Shown: piece after piece, positions 1 through 5,420 of the stretch
How the letters are laid out: every line of letters begins with the position of its first letter
Position numbering within the stretch: position 1 is the stretch's first letter
Assembly: GCA_011390455.1 (NCBI GenBank)
Contig: JAABSI010000147.1
Span: forward strand, 1-5,420
Reading direction: 5' to 3'
Source: Trueperaceae bacterium
Lineage (GTDB): Bacteria > Deinococcota > Deinococci > Deinococcales > Trueperaceae
DNA: 5,420 nt
The notes under the pieces: model-generated
The model's input: the letters and a program-made list of their open reading frames with translations, nothing else
Databases searched by the model: none
Told to the model about the DNA's origin: nothing
Position numbers and translations under genes: made by a program

Positions 1-720
1 ATCCGCAACACGACGTGGACCAGCAGCCGCGACACCACCGTCGGCCTCAACTTCGCGCCCACGACCTTCTACGACGGTCAGGGCTTCATGGTGCGCCGCG
101 ATTCCGGCATCACCTCGCTCGCGGACTTCGAAGGTCAAGCCATCTGCGTGCAGTCGGGCACCACGACCGAGCTGAACCTGGCCGACGTCATGGCCGCGCT
201 CGACGTGCAGTACACCCCCGTCATCTTCGAGCAGGCGCCCCAGCTCGTCGCCGCCTACGACGACGGTCAGTGCGCCGGCTGGACCACCGACAAGTCGGGC
301 CTGGCTTCGTACCAGCCCAGCCTGCGCGTCCCTGCCGATCACATGATCCTCGACGTCACCATCTCCAAGGAGCCCCTCGGGCCCGCCGTGCTGCACGGCG
401 ACGACGAGTGGTTCGACGTGGTCTCGTGGACCGTGCAAGCGCTCATCAACGCCGAGGAGTTCGGCATCACCCAGGCGAACGTCGACTCCGCGCGCACCGC
501 CCCGAACCCGGACGTGCAGCGGATGCTCGGCACCGACCCGGCCAACGTCGAAGGCCTCGGGCTCGACGCCGACGCCTTCTACCGCGCCATCCTCGCGGTG
601 GGCAACTACGGCGAGATCTACGACCGCAACATCGGCGCCGACTCGCAGTTCGACATCCCGCGCGGCTTGAACCAGCTCTACGTCAACGGCGGCATCCTCT
701 ACGGGATCCCGTTCCGCTGA
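1..720 (+). CDS. aapJ: General L-amino-acid ABC transporter, substrate-binding protein (5' truncated)
   Basis: Extracytoplasmic solute-binding protein that captures a broad range of L-amino acids and delivers them to the AapQM permease. The reading frame is open from base 1 to TGA 718-720, giving 239 residues. The family is about 340 long, so roughly 100 N-terminal residues, including the signal peptide, lie outside the window. Family-typical stretches seen are RNTTWT (fragment residues 2-7), YYDGQGFMV-like FYDGQGFMVR (24-33), CVQSGTTTELNLAD (49-62), a second Cys at 91 followed by the TTD-SGL pattern, SKEPLGPAV, DDEWFD, ALINAEEFGITQANVD, and the terminal GNYGEIYDRNIG...RGLNQLYVNGGILYGIPFR. 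The two cysteines (49 and 91) probably form the disulphide common in this family (inference). It lies 206 bases upstream of aapQ on the same strand, separated by strong stem-loops. The assignment to AapJ/BztA rather than a narrow His/Arg/Gln binding protein rests on these motifs and on the AapQMP neighbours. No frameshift is seen. Confidence 0.95.
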   Translation: MRNTTWTSSRDTTVGLNFAPTTFYDGQGFMVRRDSGITSLADFEGQAICVQSGTTTELNLADVMAALDVQYTPVIFEQAPQLVAAYDDGQCAGWTTDKSGLASYQPSLRVPADHMILDVTISKEPLGPAVLHGDDEWFDVVSWTVQALINAEEFGITQANVDSARTAPNPDVQRMLGTDPANVEGLGLDADAFYRAILAVGNYGEIYDRNIGADSQFDIPRGLNQLYVNGGILYGIPFR

Positions 721-736
721 GTTCGATCGCTCGTGT

Positions 737-764
737 CTGGGGGCGGCGTTCGCGCCGCCCCCAG
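737..764 (+). terminator. Strong stem-loop just after aapJ (attenuating terminator or mRNA-stabilising hairpin)
   Basis: A perfect 12-bp stem, CTGGGGGCGGCG (737-748) with CGCCGCCCCCAG (753-764), closes a TTCG tetraloop (749-752). G-U and G-C pairs can lengthen it to about 732-769. It starts 16 bases after the aapJ stop. No T-run follows, so it is not a classical intrinsic terminator. In binding-protein transporter operons such a hairpin commonly protects the upstream binding-protein mRNA or lets only part of the transcription continue into the permease genes. That role is inferred here; the hairpin itself is read directly from the sequence. Confidence 0.65.
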
Positions 765-783
765 GTGCGTGCGGAACGCCGAG

Positions 784-807
784 GGCGGGCGCGGCGACGC
801 GCCCGCC
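784..807 (+). terminator. Second stem-loop in the aapJ-aapQ gap, GNRA tetraloop
   Basis: A perfect 10-bp stem, GGCGGGCGCG (784-793) with CGCGCCCGCC (798-807), closes a GCGA loop (794-797) of the stable GNRA class. It lies 19 bases after the first hairpin. A few T residues appear some way downstream (TATCTT at 820), too distant and mixed for a clear intrinsic terminator. With the first hairpin it forms a tandem structured block that could limit read-through into aapQ. A weaker third stem, GGCCGC/GCGGCC at 871-886 with loop GTTC, follows before the aapQ ribosome binding site. Confidence 0.5.
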
Positions 808-819
808 GCCCGGCCTCCC

Positions 820-841
820 TATCTTGATCGCTTCGTATCTT
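820..841 (+). promoter_or_regulatory. Paired TATCTT boxes, weak candidate internal promoter for aapQMP
   Basis: Two identical TATCTT hexamers at 820-825 and 836-841 are the only AT-richer words in this otherwise extremely GC-rich gap, and each resembles a -10 box. No convincing -35 hexamer lies 16-18 bases upstream of either. A start near 848 would give aapQ a leader of about 80 bases. This is a candidate only; transcription of aapQMP by read-through from aapJ remains the simpler explanation. Confidence 0.2.
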
Positions 842-917
842 GCGCCCGGCCTCGCCGGTGCGCGCCCGCCGGCCGCGTTCGCGGCCGAGCCCAACCCCCG
901 GACGGTGCCCTCGTGAC

Positions 918-921
918 GGAG
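918..921 (+). promoter_or_regulatory. Ribosome binding site fixing the aapQ start
   Basis: GGAG at 918-921 lies five bases before ATG 927. The frame is open further upstream to a TTG at 840, but the extra residues would be Arg/Pro-rich and unlike the family. The ATG at 927, followed directly by the hydrophobic N-terminal region, is therefore preferred. Confidence 0.6.
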
Positions 922-926
922 CGTCC

Positions 927-2738
927 ATGACGTCCCCGACCGCGCCCGAGCGGATCCCGTTCTGGCGCAACGTCAAGACCATCGGCGCCGTCGTTCAGGT
1001 GGCGTTCGTGGCGGCCATCGCGCTCGGCGTCGGCTTCCTCGTCTCGAACGTATTGACCGCGCTGCGCACGGCGAACCTGCCGGCCGACTTCTCCTGGATG
1101 GGGTCGCGGGCCGGGATCCCGATCGCCGAGACGCCCATCCCGTACGACGTGAGCGACCCCTACTGGCGCGCGCTGCTCATCGGCTTCCTGAACACCCTGA
1201 GGGTCGCGCTCATCGGCGTCGTGCTCGCATCGATCATCGGCGTGCTGGTCGGCGTCATGCGCTTGGCGTCCAACTGGCTCGTGCGCTCGATCGCGAGCGT
1301 GTACATCGAACTGCTCCGCAACATCCCGCTGGCCGTGCAGATCGTCTTCTGGTACTCCGCGGTGCTCTTGCCGATCCCGCCGCGCCTGAACAACCCGATC
1401 GAGTTGCCCGGCGGCGTGCTGCTCTCGAACGTCGGCCTGGCGTTCCCGTTCCTGTACCCGAGCTACCGGTTCGGCGCCTGGATCCCGTGGTTGGTCCTCG
1501 GGATCGTGCTCGCGGTGGTCGCGGCCGTCGTGCGCGACCGCGCCCTCAAGCGCGCCGACCGGGTCGGGCGCGTGTGGCCGTACCCGTTCGTCGCGTTCGT
1601 CGCGACCGCGTCGATCGGCTACGTGGTCGCATCGACCGGCACGGAGGTCCCGGATTCGTACGCGATCAACTTCAACGCCGAACGTGGCCGCGGCACGGTC
1701 TTCCGAGACCTCGACGGCGACGGCGTGCGCGGGGCCGGCGAGCCGGTCGCGCCCTTCGCGTCGACCCTCGTGCGGATCGAGGCCGCCCAGCTGACGACCA
1801 TCACCCAGAACCTGGTCGAGTCGCGGCGCAACGTCGACGCCACCTTCCGCTTCCCGCTCATCCGCGAGACCGACGTGGACTCGGTGGAGGTCGTGTTCGC
1901 GGACGAGGCGGCGGCGGAGGAGGCGGGGTACCGCTTGCACTACTTCGCGTTCCCCAGCCGCGGCCTGGTGTACGTCGACCGCGATGGCGACGGCGCCTTC
2001 ACCGAGGGCGAGCAGCGCGACGCCGACACGGGGCTCGGCTTCAACGGCATCGACCTGGTCATGCGGGTCGAGGGGTACGAGCGCCCCATCGTCGCCGATC
2101 GCGACGGGCAGGTGCGCACGCCGACCTTCGCGGCCCTGGTGCGCCCCGGGGACGCCGTCGAAGAGGCGCCCGCGGCCGCGCCGTCGTTCAGCGTCTTCGG
2201 GGCGATCCCAGACGCCACCGGCGCCGGCGCGGAGGCGCTCGCCGCCGACGTCGAGCTGCGTCCGGCCGGACCGCTCGTGCTGTCGCGCGTCCACGTGCCG
2301 GTCGGCACTTACGAGGGCGGCATGCGCTTCACGGTCAACTACCTGGCGCTGCTCCTGGCGCTCGTCGTCTACACCTCGGCCTTCATCGGCGAGATCGTCC
2401 GCGGCGGCATCCAAGCGGTGGCGAAGGGCCAGCGTGAGGCCGCGCAAGCGCTCGGCCTCTCGGGCTACCAGATCTTCACGCTGGTGGTGTTCCCGCAGGC
2501 GTTGCGCATCGTGCTGCCGCCGGTGATCAGCCAGTTCCTGAACCTGACCAAGAACAGCTCGCTCGCGCCCCTCGCCGGGTACGCGGAGCTCTTCGTGGTC
2601 GCCGGCATCGTGGCGAACCAGACCGGAGCGTCGATCCCGATCGCGCTGCTGCTGGTCGTCTCGTACCTCACCATCAGCCTGGTGTTCGCCTTCGTGCTCA
2701 ACGTGGTGAACGACCGGCTGGCCCTCGTGGAGCGCTGA
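927..2738 (+). CDS. aapQ: General L-amino-acid ABC transporter permease with a large inserted external domain
   Basis: Membrane permease that pairs with AapM to form the translocation path. The first third matches AapQ: a membrane segment at about 21-44, LLIGFLNTLRVALIG (83-97), then VYIELLRNIPLAVQIVFWY (125-143). The last quarter holds the permease core: YTSAFIGEIVRGGIQAV (482-498), the EAA loop EAAQALGL (504-511) with FPQALRIVLPP (522-532), LNLTKNSSLA (538-547), and the end NDRLALVER typical of AapQ. The protein is 603 residues against about 400 for the family. The excess is a block of roughly 200 residues at about 255-455, between the segment at 217-236 and that at 467-487. Its flanks, TEVPDSYAINFN (239-250) and GTYEGGMRF (460-468), both look like the normal short loop (DYP...FNFRGG-type). 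The basic loop 203-215 before it is probably cytoplasmic and the EAA loop after it certainly is, which places the insert outside. It ends one base before aapM, so the two are translationally linked. The gene is unbroken and its GC looks like that of its neighbours. Confidence 0.95.
   Translation: MTSPTAPERIPFWRNVKTIGAVVQVAFVAAIALGVGFLVSNVLTALRTANLPADFSWMGSRAGIPIAETPIPYDVSDPYWRALLIGFLNTLRVALIGVVLASIIGVLVGVMRLASNWLVRSIASVYIELLRNIPLAVQIVFWYSAVLLPIPPRLNNPIELPGGVLLSNVGLAFPFLYPSYRFGAWIPWLVLGIVLAVVAAVVRDRALKRADRVGRVWPYPFVAFVATASIGYVVASTGTEVPDSYAINFNAERGRGTVFRDLDGDGVRGAGEPVAPFASTLVRIEAAQLTTITQNLVESRRNVDATFRFPLIRETDVDSVEVVFADEAAAEEAGYRLHYFAFPSRGLVYVDRDGDGAFTEGEQRDADTGLGFNGIDLVMRVEGYERPIVADRDGQVRTPTFAALVRPGDAVEEAPAAAPSFSVFGAIPDATGAGAEALAADVELRPAGPLVLSRVHVPVGTYEGGMRFTVNYLALLLALVVYTSAFIGEIVRGGIQAVAKGQREAAQALGLSGYQIFTLVVFPQALRIVLPPVISQFLNLTKNSSLAPLAGYAELFVVAGIVANQTGASIPIALLLVVSYLTISLVFAFVLNVVNDRLALVER
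1689..2300 (+). other. Inserted extracytoplasmic domain of AapQ with two EF-hand-like calcium loops
   Basis: This segment encodes AapQ residues of about 255-458, absent from ordinary AapQ. Loop one starts at D261 (DLDGDG) and loop two at D351 (DRDGDG). Both fit the 12-residue calcium pattern with Asp at positions 1, 3 and 5, Gly at 6 and Glu at 12 (E272 and E362). Each is preceded by a matching hydrophobic lead (GTVFRD at 256-261, GLVYVD at 346-351), suggesting two related units of about 90 residues. A third, degenerate DRDG occurs at 391-394. An Ala/Pro-rich stretch (about 411-442) looks like a linker back to the membrane. The style recalls dockerin loops and SdrD B-like domains of surface proteins. 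Calcium binding is inferred from the motif; no function is established. Confidence 0.7.
2729..2732 (+). promoter_or_regulatory. Ribosome binding site for aapM inside the end of aapQ
   Basis: GGAG at 2729-2732, within the last codons of aapQ, lies seven bases before GTG 2740. It supports the GTG start and means ribosomes finishing aapQ are delivered straight to aapM. Confidence 0.65.
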
Positions 2739-2739
2739 A

Positions 2740-3960
2740 GTGTTCGAGGTCATCCCCCCCCGTCCCGCCCCCGTCGGCGTCGTCGGCGCCCGCGCCTGGC
2801 TGCGCTCGAACCTGTTCAGCTCGCCGGCGAACACGCTGCTGACGGTCGTCGCCGGCGTGGTCGTCGGCTTCGCGCTCGTCAACCTGATCGGCTTCATCTT
2901 CTTCGACGCCCACTGGGCCCAGGTCTGGCGCAACCAGAAGCTCTTCGGCGCGTACCGCTACCCCACCGAGCTGCTGTGGCGGCCGCTGTCGATCGCTGCG
3001 GTGATGATGGGGCTGCTGGGCGCGATGTCGGGCGCCGCGCGCGGCAACGAGATCGTCCGCGGCGCCTTCTTCTGGATCAGCGGCTTCGTCGCCGTCGTCG
3101 CGGTCGTGGCGCTGCTGTTCTGGCCCTCCGTGCGCCTCTGGTGGACGCTCGTCCTCGTCGTGGCGGCGGTCGGCTTCTTCCTGGGACGCGCCGCACCGCG
3201 CCCGGTGCTCAAGGCGCTGCCGTGGGCGTGGGCGGCGTGGCTCTTCCTCGGCTTCTTCGTCCTCTACGGCGTGCAGCCGGGGGAGGGCCTGCTGCGCGTG
3301 GTGCCCGCCCGCGAGTGGGGCGGCTTCCTGCTCACGCTGATCCTGTTCACCGGGATCGTGCCGAGCTTCCCGCTGGGGGTCGCGCTCGCCCTCGGTCGCC
3401 GCAGCAAGCTGCCGGCGATCAAGTACACGTGCATCGCCTTCATCGAGATCGTGCGCGGGGCGCCGCTGATCATGTGGCTGTTCATCGCCTCGCTGTTGCT
3501 GCCGTTGCTCCTGAACACCGACCCGAACAACCTCCCCTCGATCCTGCGCGCGTACGTGGCCATCACCTTGTTCTCGGCCGCCTACATGGCCGAGAACGTG
3601 CGCGGGGGCCTGCAGGCCGTCCCCAGCGGGCAGTCGGAGGCGGCGCGCGCGCTCGGCCTGAACGGCTGGCAGACGATGCGCCTCATCGTGCTGCCGCAGG
3701 CGCTCCGGGCCGTCATCCCGGCGATCGTCGGGCAGGCGATCGGCCTCTTCAAGGACACCTCGCTGGTCTTCATCGTCGGCCTCGCCGACTTCTTCCGGGT
3801 CGCCGAGCTGGTGTCGGTGCAGCCGGAATCGCTGCTCGTCACCGGCGGCGTCAAGCTCGAGGTCTACCTGTTCGTCGCCACCGTGTACTTCTTCTTCGCC
3901 TACCGCATGTCGGCCGCGAGCCGGCAACTCGAGAAGCGTTTGGGGGTGGGGACGCGATGA
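2740..3960 (+). CDS. aapM: General L-amino-acid ABC transporter permease, second subunit
   Basis: Partner permease of AapQ, 406 residues, a normal length for AapM (roughly 380-400). The N-terminal half carries hydrophobic segments at about 30-53, 82-97, 109-128, 132-149 and 160-177. The core begins at [36 protein letters not shown] (193-228). It continues with [23 protein letters not shown] (234-256) and [17 protein letters not shown] (282-298), then the EAA loop that docks on the ATPase (EAARALGL 300-307, [10 protein letters not shown] 318-327). The last core stretch is [18 protein letters not shown] (335-352), a hallmark of this subunit. Translation starts at GTG 2740, one base after the aapQ stop, with GGAG seven bases upstream. 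An eight-C run (2754-2761) sits at codons 5-8. Unlike AapQ it has no extra domain. The stop overlaps an ATG (ATGA at 3957-3960), and aapP follows after 37 bases. Confidence 0.96.
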   Translation: MFEVIPPRPAPVGVVGARAWLRSNLFSSPANTLLTVVAGVVVGFALVNLIGFIFFDAHWAQVWRNQKLFGAYRYPTELLWRPLSIAAVMMGLLGAMSGAARGNEIVRGAFFWISGFVAVVAVVALLFWPSVRLWWTLVLVVAAVGFFLGRAAPRPVLKALPWAWAAWLFLGFFVLYGVQPGEGLLRVVPAREWGGFLLTLILFTGIVPSFPLGVALALGRRSKLPAIKYTCIAFIEIVRGAPLIMWLFIASLLLPLLLNTDPNNLPSILRAYVAITLFSAAYMAENVRGGLQAVPSGQSEAARALGLNGWQTMRLIVLPQALRAVIPAIVGQAIGLFKDTSLVFIVGLADFFRVAELVSVQPESLLVTGGVKLEVYLFVATVYFFFAYRMSAASRQLEKRLGVGTR

Positions 3961-3986
3961 TCCGCCGAGCCCCACGTGCCCCCGTC

Positions 3987-3991
3987 GGAGG
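3987..3991 (+). promoter_or_regulatory. Strong ribosome binding site of aapP
   Basis: GGAGG at 3987-3991 is the best Shine-Dalgarno match in the window, six bases before ATG 3998. It fixes the aapP start and suggests efficient initiation independent of the aapM stop. Confidence 0.75.
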
Positions 3992-3997
3992 TCCTGC

Positions 3998-4786
3998 ATG
4001 AGCACGCCGAGCGCAGCCGCGCCCGCCCCCGTCCGCGCCGACGCCCCCTCGGGCGGCGAGCGGATCATCGAGATCGATGCGCTCAACAAGTGGTTCGGGG
4101 AGTTCCACGTGCTCCGCGACATCCACTTGTCGGTGAACAAAGGTGAGGTGGTCGTGGTCATCGGACCGTCCGGTTCGGGCAAGTCCACGCTCATCCGCTG
4201 CATCAACCACCTCGAGGAGCACCAGCAGGGGCGCATCGTCGTCGACGGCACCGAGCTGACCGACGACGTCCGCAACATCGACCACGTCCGGCGCGAGACC
4301 GGCATGGTGTTCCAGTCCTTCAACCTGTTCCCGCACTTGACGGTGATGGAGAACATCACCCTGGCGCCCATCCGGGTGCGCAAGTGGAAGAAGAGCAAGG
4401 CCGAGGAGCGCGCGCGCTACTTCCTCGAGAAGGTCGGCATCCCGGAGCAGGCGGAGAAGTTCCCCGGGCAGTTGTCGGGCGGTCAGCAGCAGCGCGTCGC
4501 GATCGCGCGGGCGCTGACCATGGGGCCCAAGGTGATGCTGTTCGACGAGCCCACGTCGGCGCTCGACCCCGAGGTCATCGGCGAGGTGCTCGACGTCATG
4601 GTCAACCTGGCCAAGGAAGGCATGACGATGATCGTCGTGACCCACGAGATGGGCTTCGCGCGCGAGGTCGGCGACCGGGTGGTCTTCATGGACGCCGGTC
4701 AGATCGTGGAGGTCGGTTCGCCGGAGCACTTCTTCACCGCGCCGCGCGAGGAGCGGACCAAGAACTTCCTCTCCAAGATCCTGTGA
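3998..4786 (+). CDS. aapP: General L-amino-acid ABC transporter, ATP-binding subunit
   Basis: Cytoplasmic ATPase that dimerises on the EAA loops of AapQ and AapM and drives amino-acid uptake by ATP hydrolysis. It has 262 residues, a normal length, with a short Ala/Pro-rich N-terminal extension (about 2-20) before [20 protein letters not shown]. All motifs are intact: Walker [10 protein letters not shown] (56-64), Q-loop Q106 in [11 protein letters not shown], signature LSGGQ (159-163), Walker B VMLFDE (179-184), D-loop SALD (187-190) and switch His 216 in VVTHEMGFA. This is the polar amino-acid (PAAT) ATPase class. Assignment to AapP rather than GlnQ/HisP rests mainly on the AapJQM neighbours and the ending [11 protein letters not shown], close to the usual ERTKLFLSQIL. 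A good GGAGG precedes ATG 3998. Its final codons and stop are repeated in frame immediately downstream (see the repeat entry). Confidence 0.96.
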   Translation: MSTPSAAAPAPVRADAPSGGERIIEIDALNKWFGEFHVLRDIHLSVNKGEVVVVIGPSGSGKSTLIRCINHLEEHQQGRIVVDGTELTDDVRNIDHVRRETGMVFQSFNLFPHLTVMENITLAPIRVRKWKKSKAEERARYFLEKVGIPEQAEKFPGQLSGGQQQRVAIARALTMGPKVMLFDEPTSALDPEVIGEVLDVMVNLAKEGMTMIVVTHEMGFAREVGDRVVFMDAGQIVEVGSPEHFFTAPREERTKNFLSKIL

Positions 4787-4866
4787 CGCCCGCGGAGCGG
4801 CGCGCCGCCGCGCGAGGAGCGGACCAAGAGCTTCCTCTCCAAGATCTTGTGACGCCTGCGCAGCGC
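4741..4866 (+). repeat. Tandem direct repeat duplicating the 3' end and stop codon of aapP
   Basis: Copy one is 4741-4800 and copy two 4807-4866, with a 66-base period (22 codons). Aligned over 60 bases they differ at five positions (4764/4830, 4781/4847, 4791/4857, 4795/4861 and 4800/4866), and 48 of the first 50 match. Copy one encodes the real AapP ending ([14 protein letters not shown] and stop). Copy two, in the same frame beyond that stop, would encode PREERTKSFLSKIL and a second TGA (4850-4852). It has no start of its own and is most simply a remnant of a local tandem duplication. The junction holds the palindrome CGGCGCGCCG (4798-4807). No intrinsic terminator with a T-run is visible after aapP. 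Confidence 0.9.
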
Positions 4867-4906
4867 GACGCGGCCGCCTTCACAGCACCGGTGCCGCGCC
4901 CCGGAC

Positions 4907-4912
4907 TACACT
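4907..4912 (+). promoter_or_regulatory. Candidate -10 box (TACACT) for pilT
   Basis: TACACT matches the TANNNT -10 pattern and stands out in GC-rich surroundings. It ends five bases before ATG 4918, the spacing expected of a leaderless transcript starting at or near that ATG. Otherwise it would give pilT (ATG 4950) a leader of about 32 bases. The nearest -35-like word, TTCACA at 4879-4884, is 22 bases upstream, longer than the usual 16-18, so the -35 is doubtful. Confidence 0.4.
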
Positions 4913-4949
4913 GCCGCATGAACCCTCTCGGCTCGGCGAAGGCGCCGCG

Positions 4950-5420
4950 ATGAGCGATGCGCCGACCCCCCGCGGGCTCCGCATGGCCGACCTGCTCAAG
5001 GGCATGGTCGCGCGCGGCGCCAGCGACATCCACCTGCAGGCCGGCGCGGCGCCGCACCTTCGGCTCGACGGCGAACTCGTCGCGTACGAGGGCGTGCCGA
5101 TGCTCACGCCCGAACAGACCGAGCAGATCGCGCTGGCGATGATGACCGACGGCCAGCGCGAGCTGTTCCGCCATCGCCACGAGCTCGACTTCGCCTTCAC
5201 CATCCCGTCGGTCGCCCGCTTCCGGTGCAACGTCTTCCGGCAGCGTGGCTCGGTCGGCATGGTGATGCGCGTCGTCGCCGACGCGATCCCGAGCTTCGAA
5301 GCGCTCGGTCTTCCGCCGGCGGTCGTCAGCGAGCTCGCGAGCCAACCGCGCGGCCTCGTGCTCATCACCGGACCGACCGGCTCGGGCAAGTCCACGACGC
5401 TCGCGGCGATGGTCGACTTC
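4950..5420 (+). CDS. pilT: Type IV pilus twitching-motility retraction ATPase PilT (3' truncated)
   Basis: Cytoplasmic hexameric ATPase that powers retraction of type IV pili. 157 codons are present of a family length of about 350-380, and the frame is open to the window end. Seen are the family N-terminus with LLKGMVARGASDIHLQAG (15-32), the PAS-like domain including ELDFAFTIP (78-86) and RFRCNVFRQRGSVG (90-103), then LGLPPAV (119-125), QPRGLVLITGPTGSGKSTTLA (132-152) with Walker A at 141-149, and AAMVDF at the edge. The Asp box, Walker B, His box and C-terminal motif lie beyond the window. The short N-terminus separates it from PilB-type assembly ATPases; PilU cannot be excluded. ATG 4950 has GAAGG (4938-4942) seven bases upstream and overlaps the stop of a tiny ORF (ATGA). 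The alternative start ATG 4983 (Met12) is possible. No functional tie to the transporter is evident. Confidence 0.93.
   Translation, partial: MSDAPTPRGLRMADLLKGMVARGASDIHLQAGAAPHLRLDGELVAYEGVPMLTPEQTEQIALAMMTDGQRELFRHRHELDFAFTIPSVARFRCNVFRQRGSVGMVMRVVADAIPSFEALGLPPAVVSELASQPRGLVLITGPTGSGKSTTLAAMVDF

Noticed and set aside
840..926. Extended aapQ start at TTG 840
   Set aside because: The added residues are Arg/Pro-rich, unlike any permease N-terminus, whereas ATG 927 has GGAG at the right distance.
733..930. 65-residue open frame in the aapJ-aapQ gap ending at ATGA over the aapQ start
   Set aside because: Arg/Ala/Pro-rich, passes straight through two perfect stem-loops and lacks a good ribosome binding site; more likely non-coding leader.
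819..2933. Very long minus-strand open frame opposite aapQ (704 residues)
   Set aside because: Its translation is dominated by H, D, R, Q, E and G without any domain pattern, as expected from the complement of a GC-rich gene, while the + strand reads as a clear AapQ permease.
2976..4001. Plus-strand 341-residue open frame in another frame of aapM
   Set aside because: Arg/Pro/Ala/Gly-rich shadow frame overlapping the well-supported aapM. Only its last codons (from ATG 3957) are mentioned, as a possible bridging mini-ORF.
2698..4398. Long minus-strand open frame opposite aapM and aapP (566 residues)
   Set aside because: Low-complexity charged sequence with no recognisable motif; the + strand carries two well-supported transporter genes throughout.
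4787..4852. Programmed read-through of the aapP TGA into the duplicated tail
   Set aside because: The first copy already gives the family-typical C-terminus and no recoding signal is recognised; the duplicate is better treated as a remnant.
4734..5345. Minus-strand open frame over the aapP-pilT junction and pilT
   Set aside because: It shows the aapP repeat in reverse ([13 protein letters not shown] twice) and otherwise antisense pilT; no domain is recognised and + strand pilT is unambiguous.

Overview
The window is a GC-rich (by eye about two-thirds or more G+C), densely coding stretch, with every convincing gene on the + strand. Four genes form one general L-amino-acid ABC importer of the AapJQMP/BztABCD type: a truncated substrate-binding protein gene (aapJ, 1-720), two permease genes (aapQ 927-2738 and aapM 2740-3960) and the ATPase gene (aapP 3998-4786). 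After a 163-base gap comes the 5' part of a twitching-motility ATPase gene (pilT, from 4950), cut by the window end. The gene order, high GC, type IV pilus retraction ATPase and a leaderless-type -10 box would suit a Deinococcota relative (Truepera-like). Chloroflexota or another high-GC bacterium is equally possible on this evidence, so the taxon is an inference.

Layout: 1-720 is the C-terminal 239 residues of the binding protein. 721-926 is non-coding and holds two perfect GC-rich stem-loops (737-764 and 784-807), weak TATCTT boxes and the aapQ ribosome binding site. aapQ and aapM are separated by one base, and aapM and aapP by 37 bases, so the three are surely co-transcribed. 4787-4949 contains a degenerate copy of the 3' end of aapP, a TACACT -10-like box and a tiny ORF that runs into the pilT start.

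How it works together: AapJ would capture amino acids outside the membrane and deliver them to the AapQ-AapM heterodimer, and AapP would power transport. The stem-loops after aapJ fit the usual need for far more binding protein than permease. pilT belongs to a separate function (pilus retraction) and probably has its own promoter.

The main surprise is AapQ. At 603 residues it is about 200 longer than a typical AapQ of about 400. The extra sequence lies in the extracytoplasmic loop just before the EAA-bearing core. It carries two EF-hand/dockerin-like calcium-binding loops in two similar units about 90 residues apart. A permease with a built-in, probably calcium-stabilised external domain is the best candidate here for something undescribed. 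The second oddity is the in-frame duplication of the last codons and stop of aapP.
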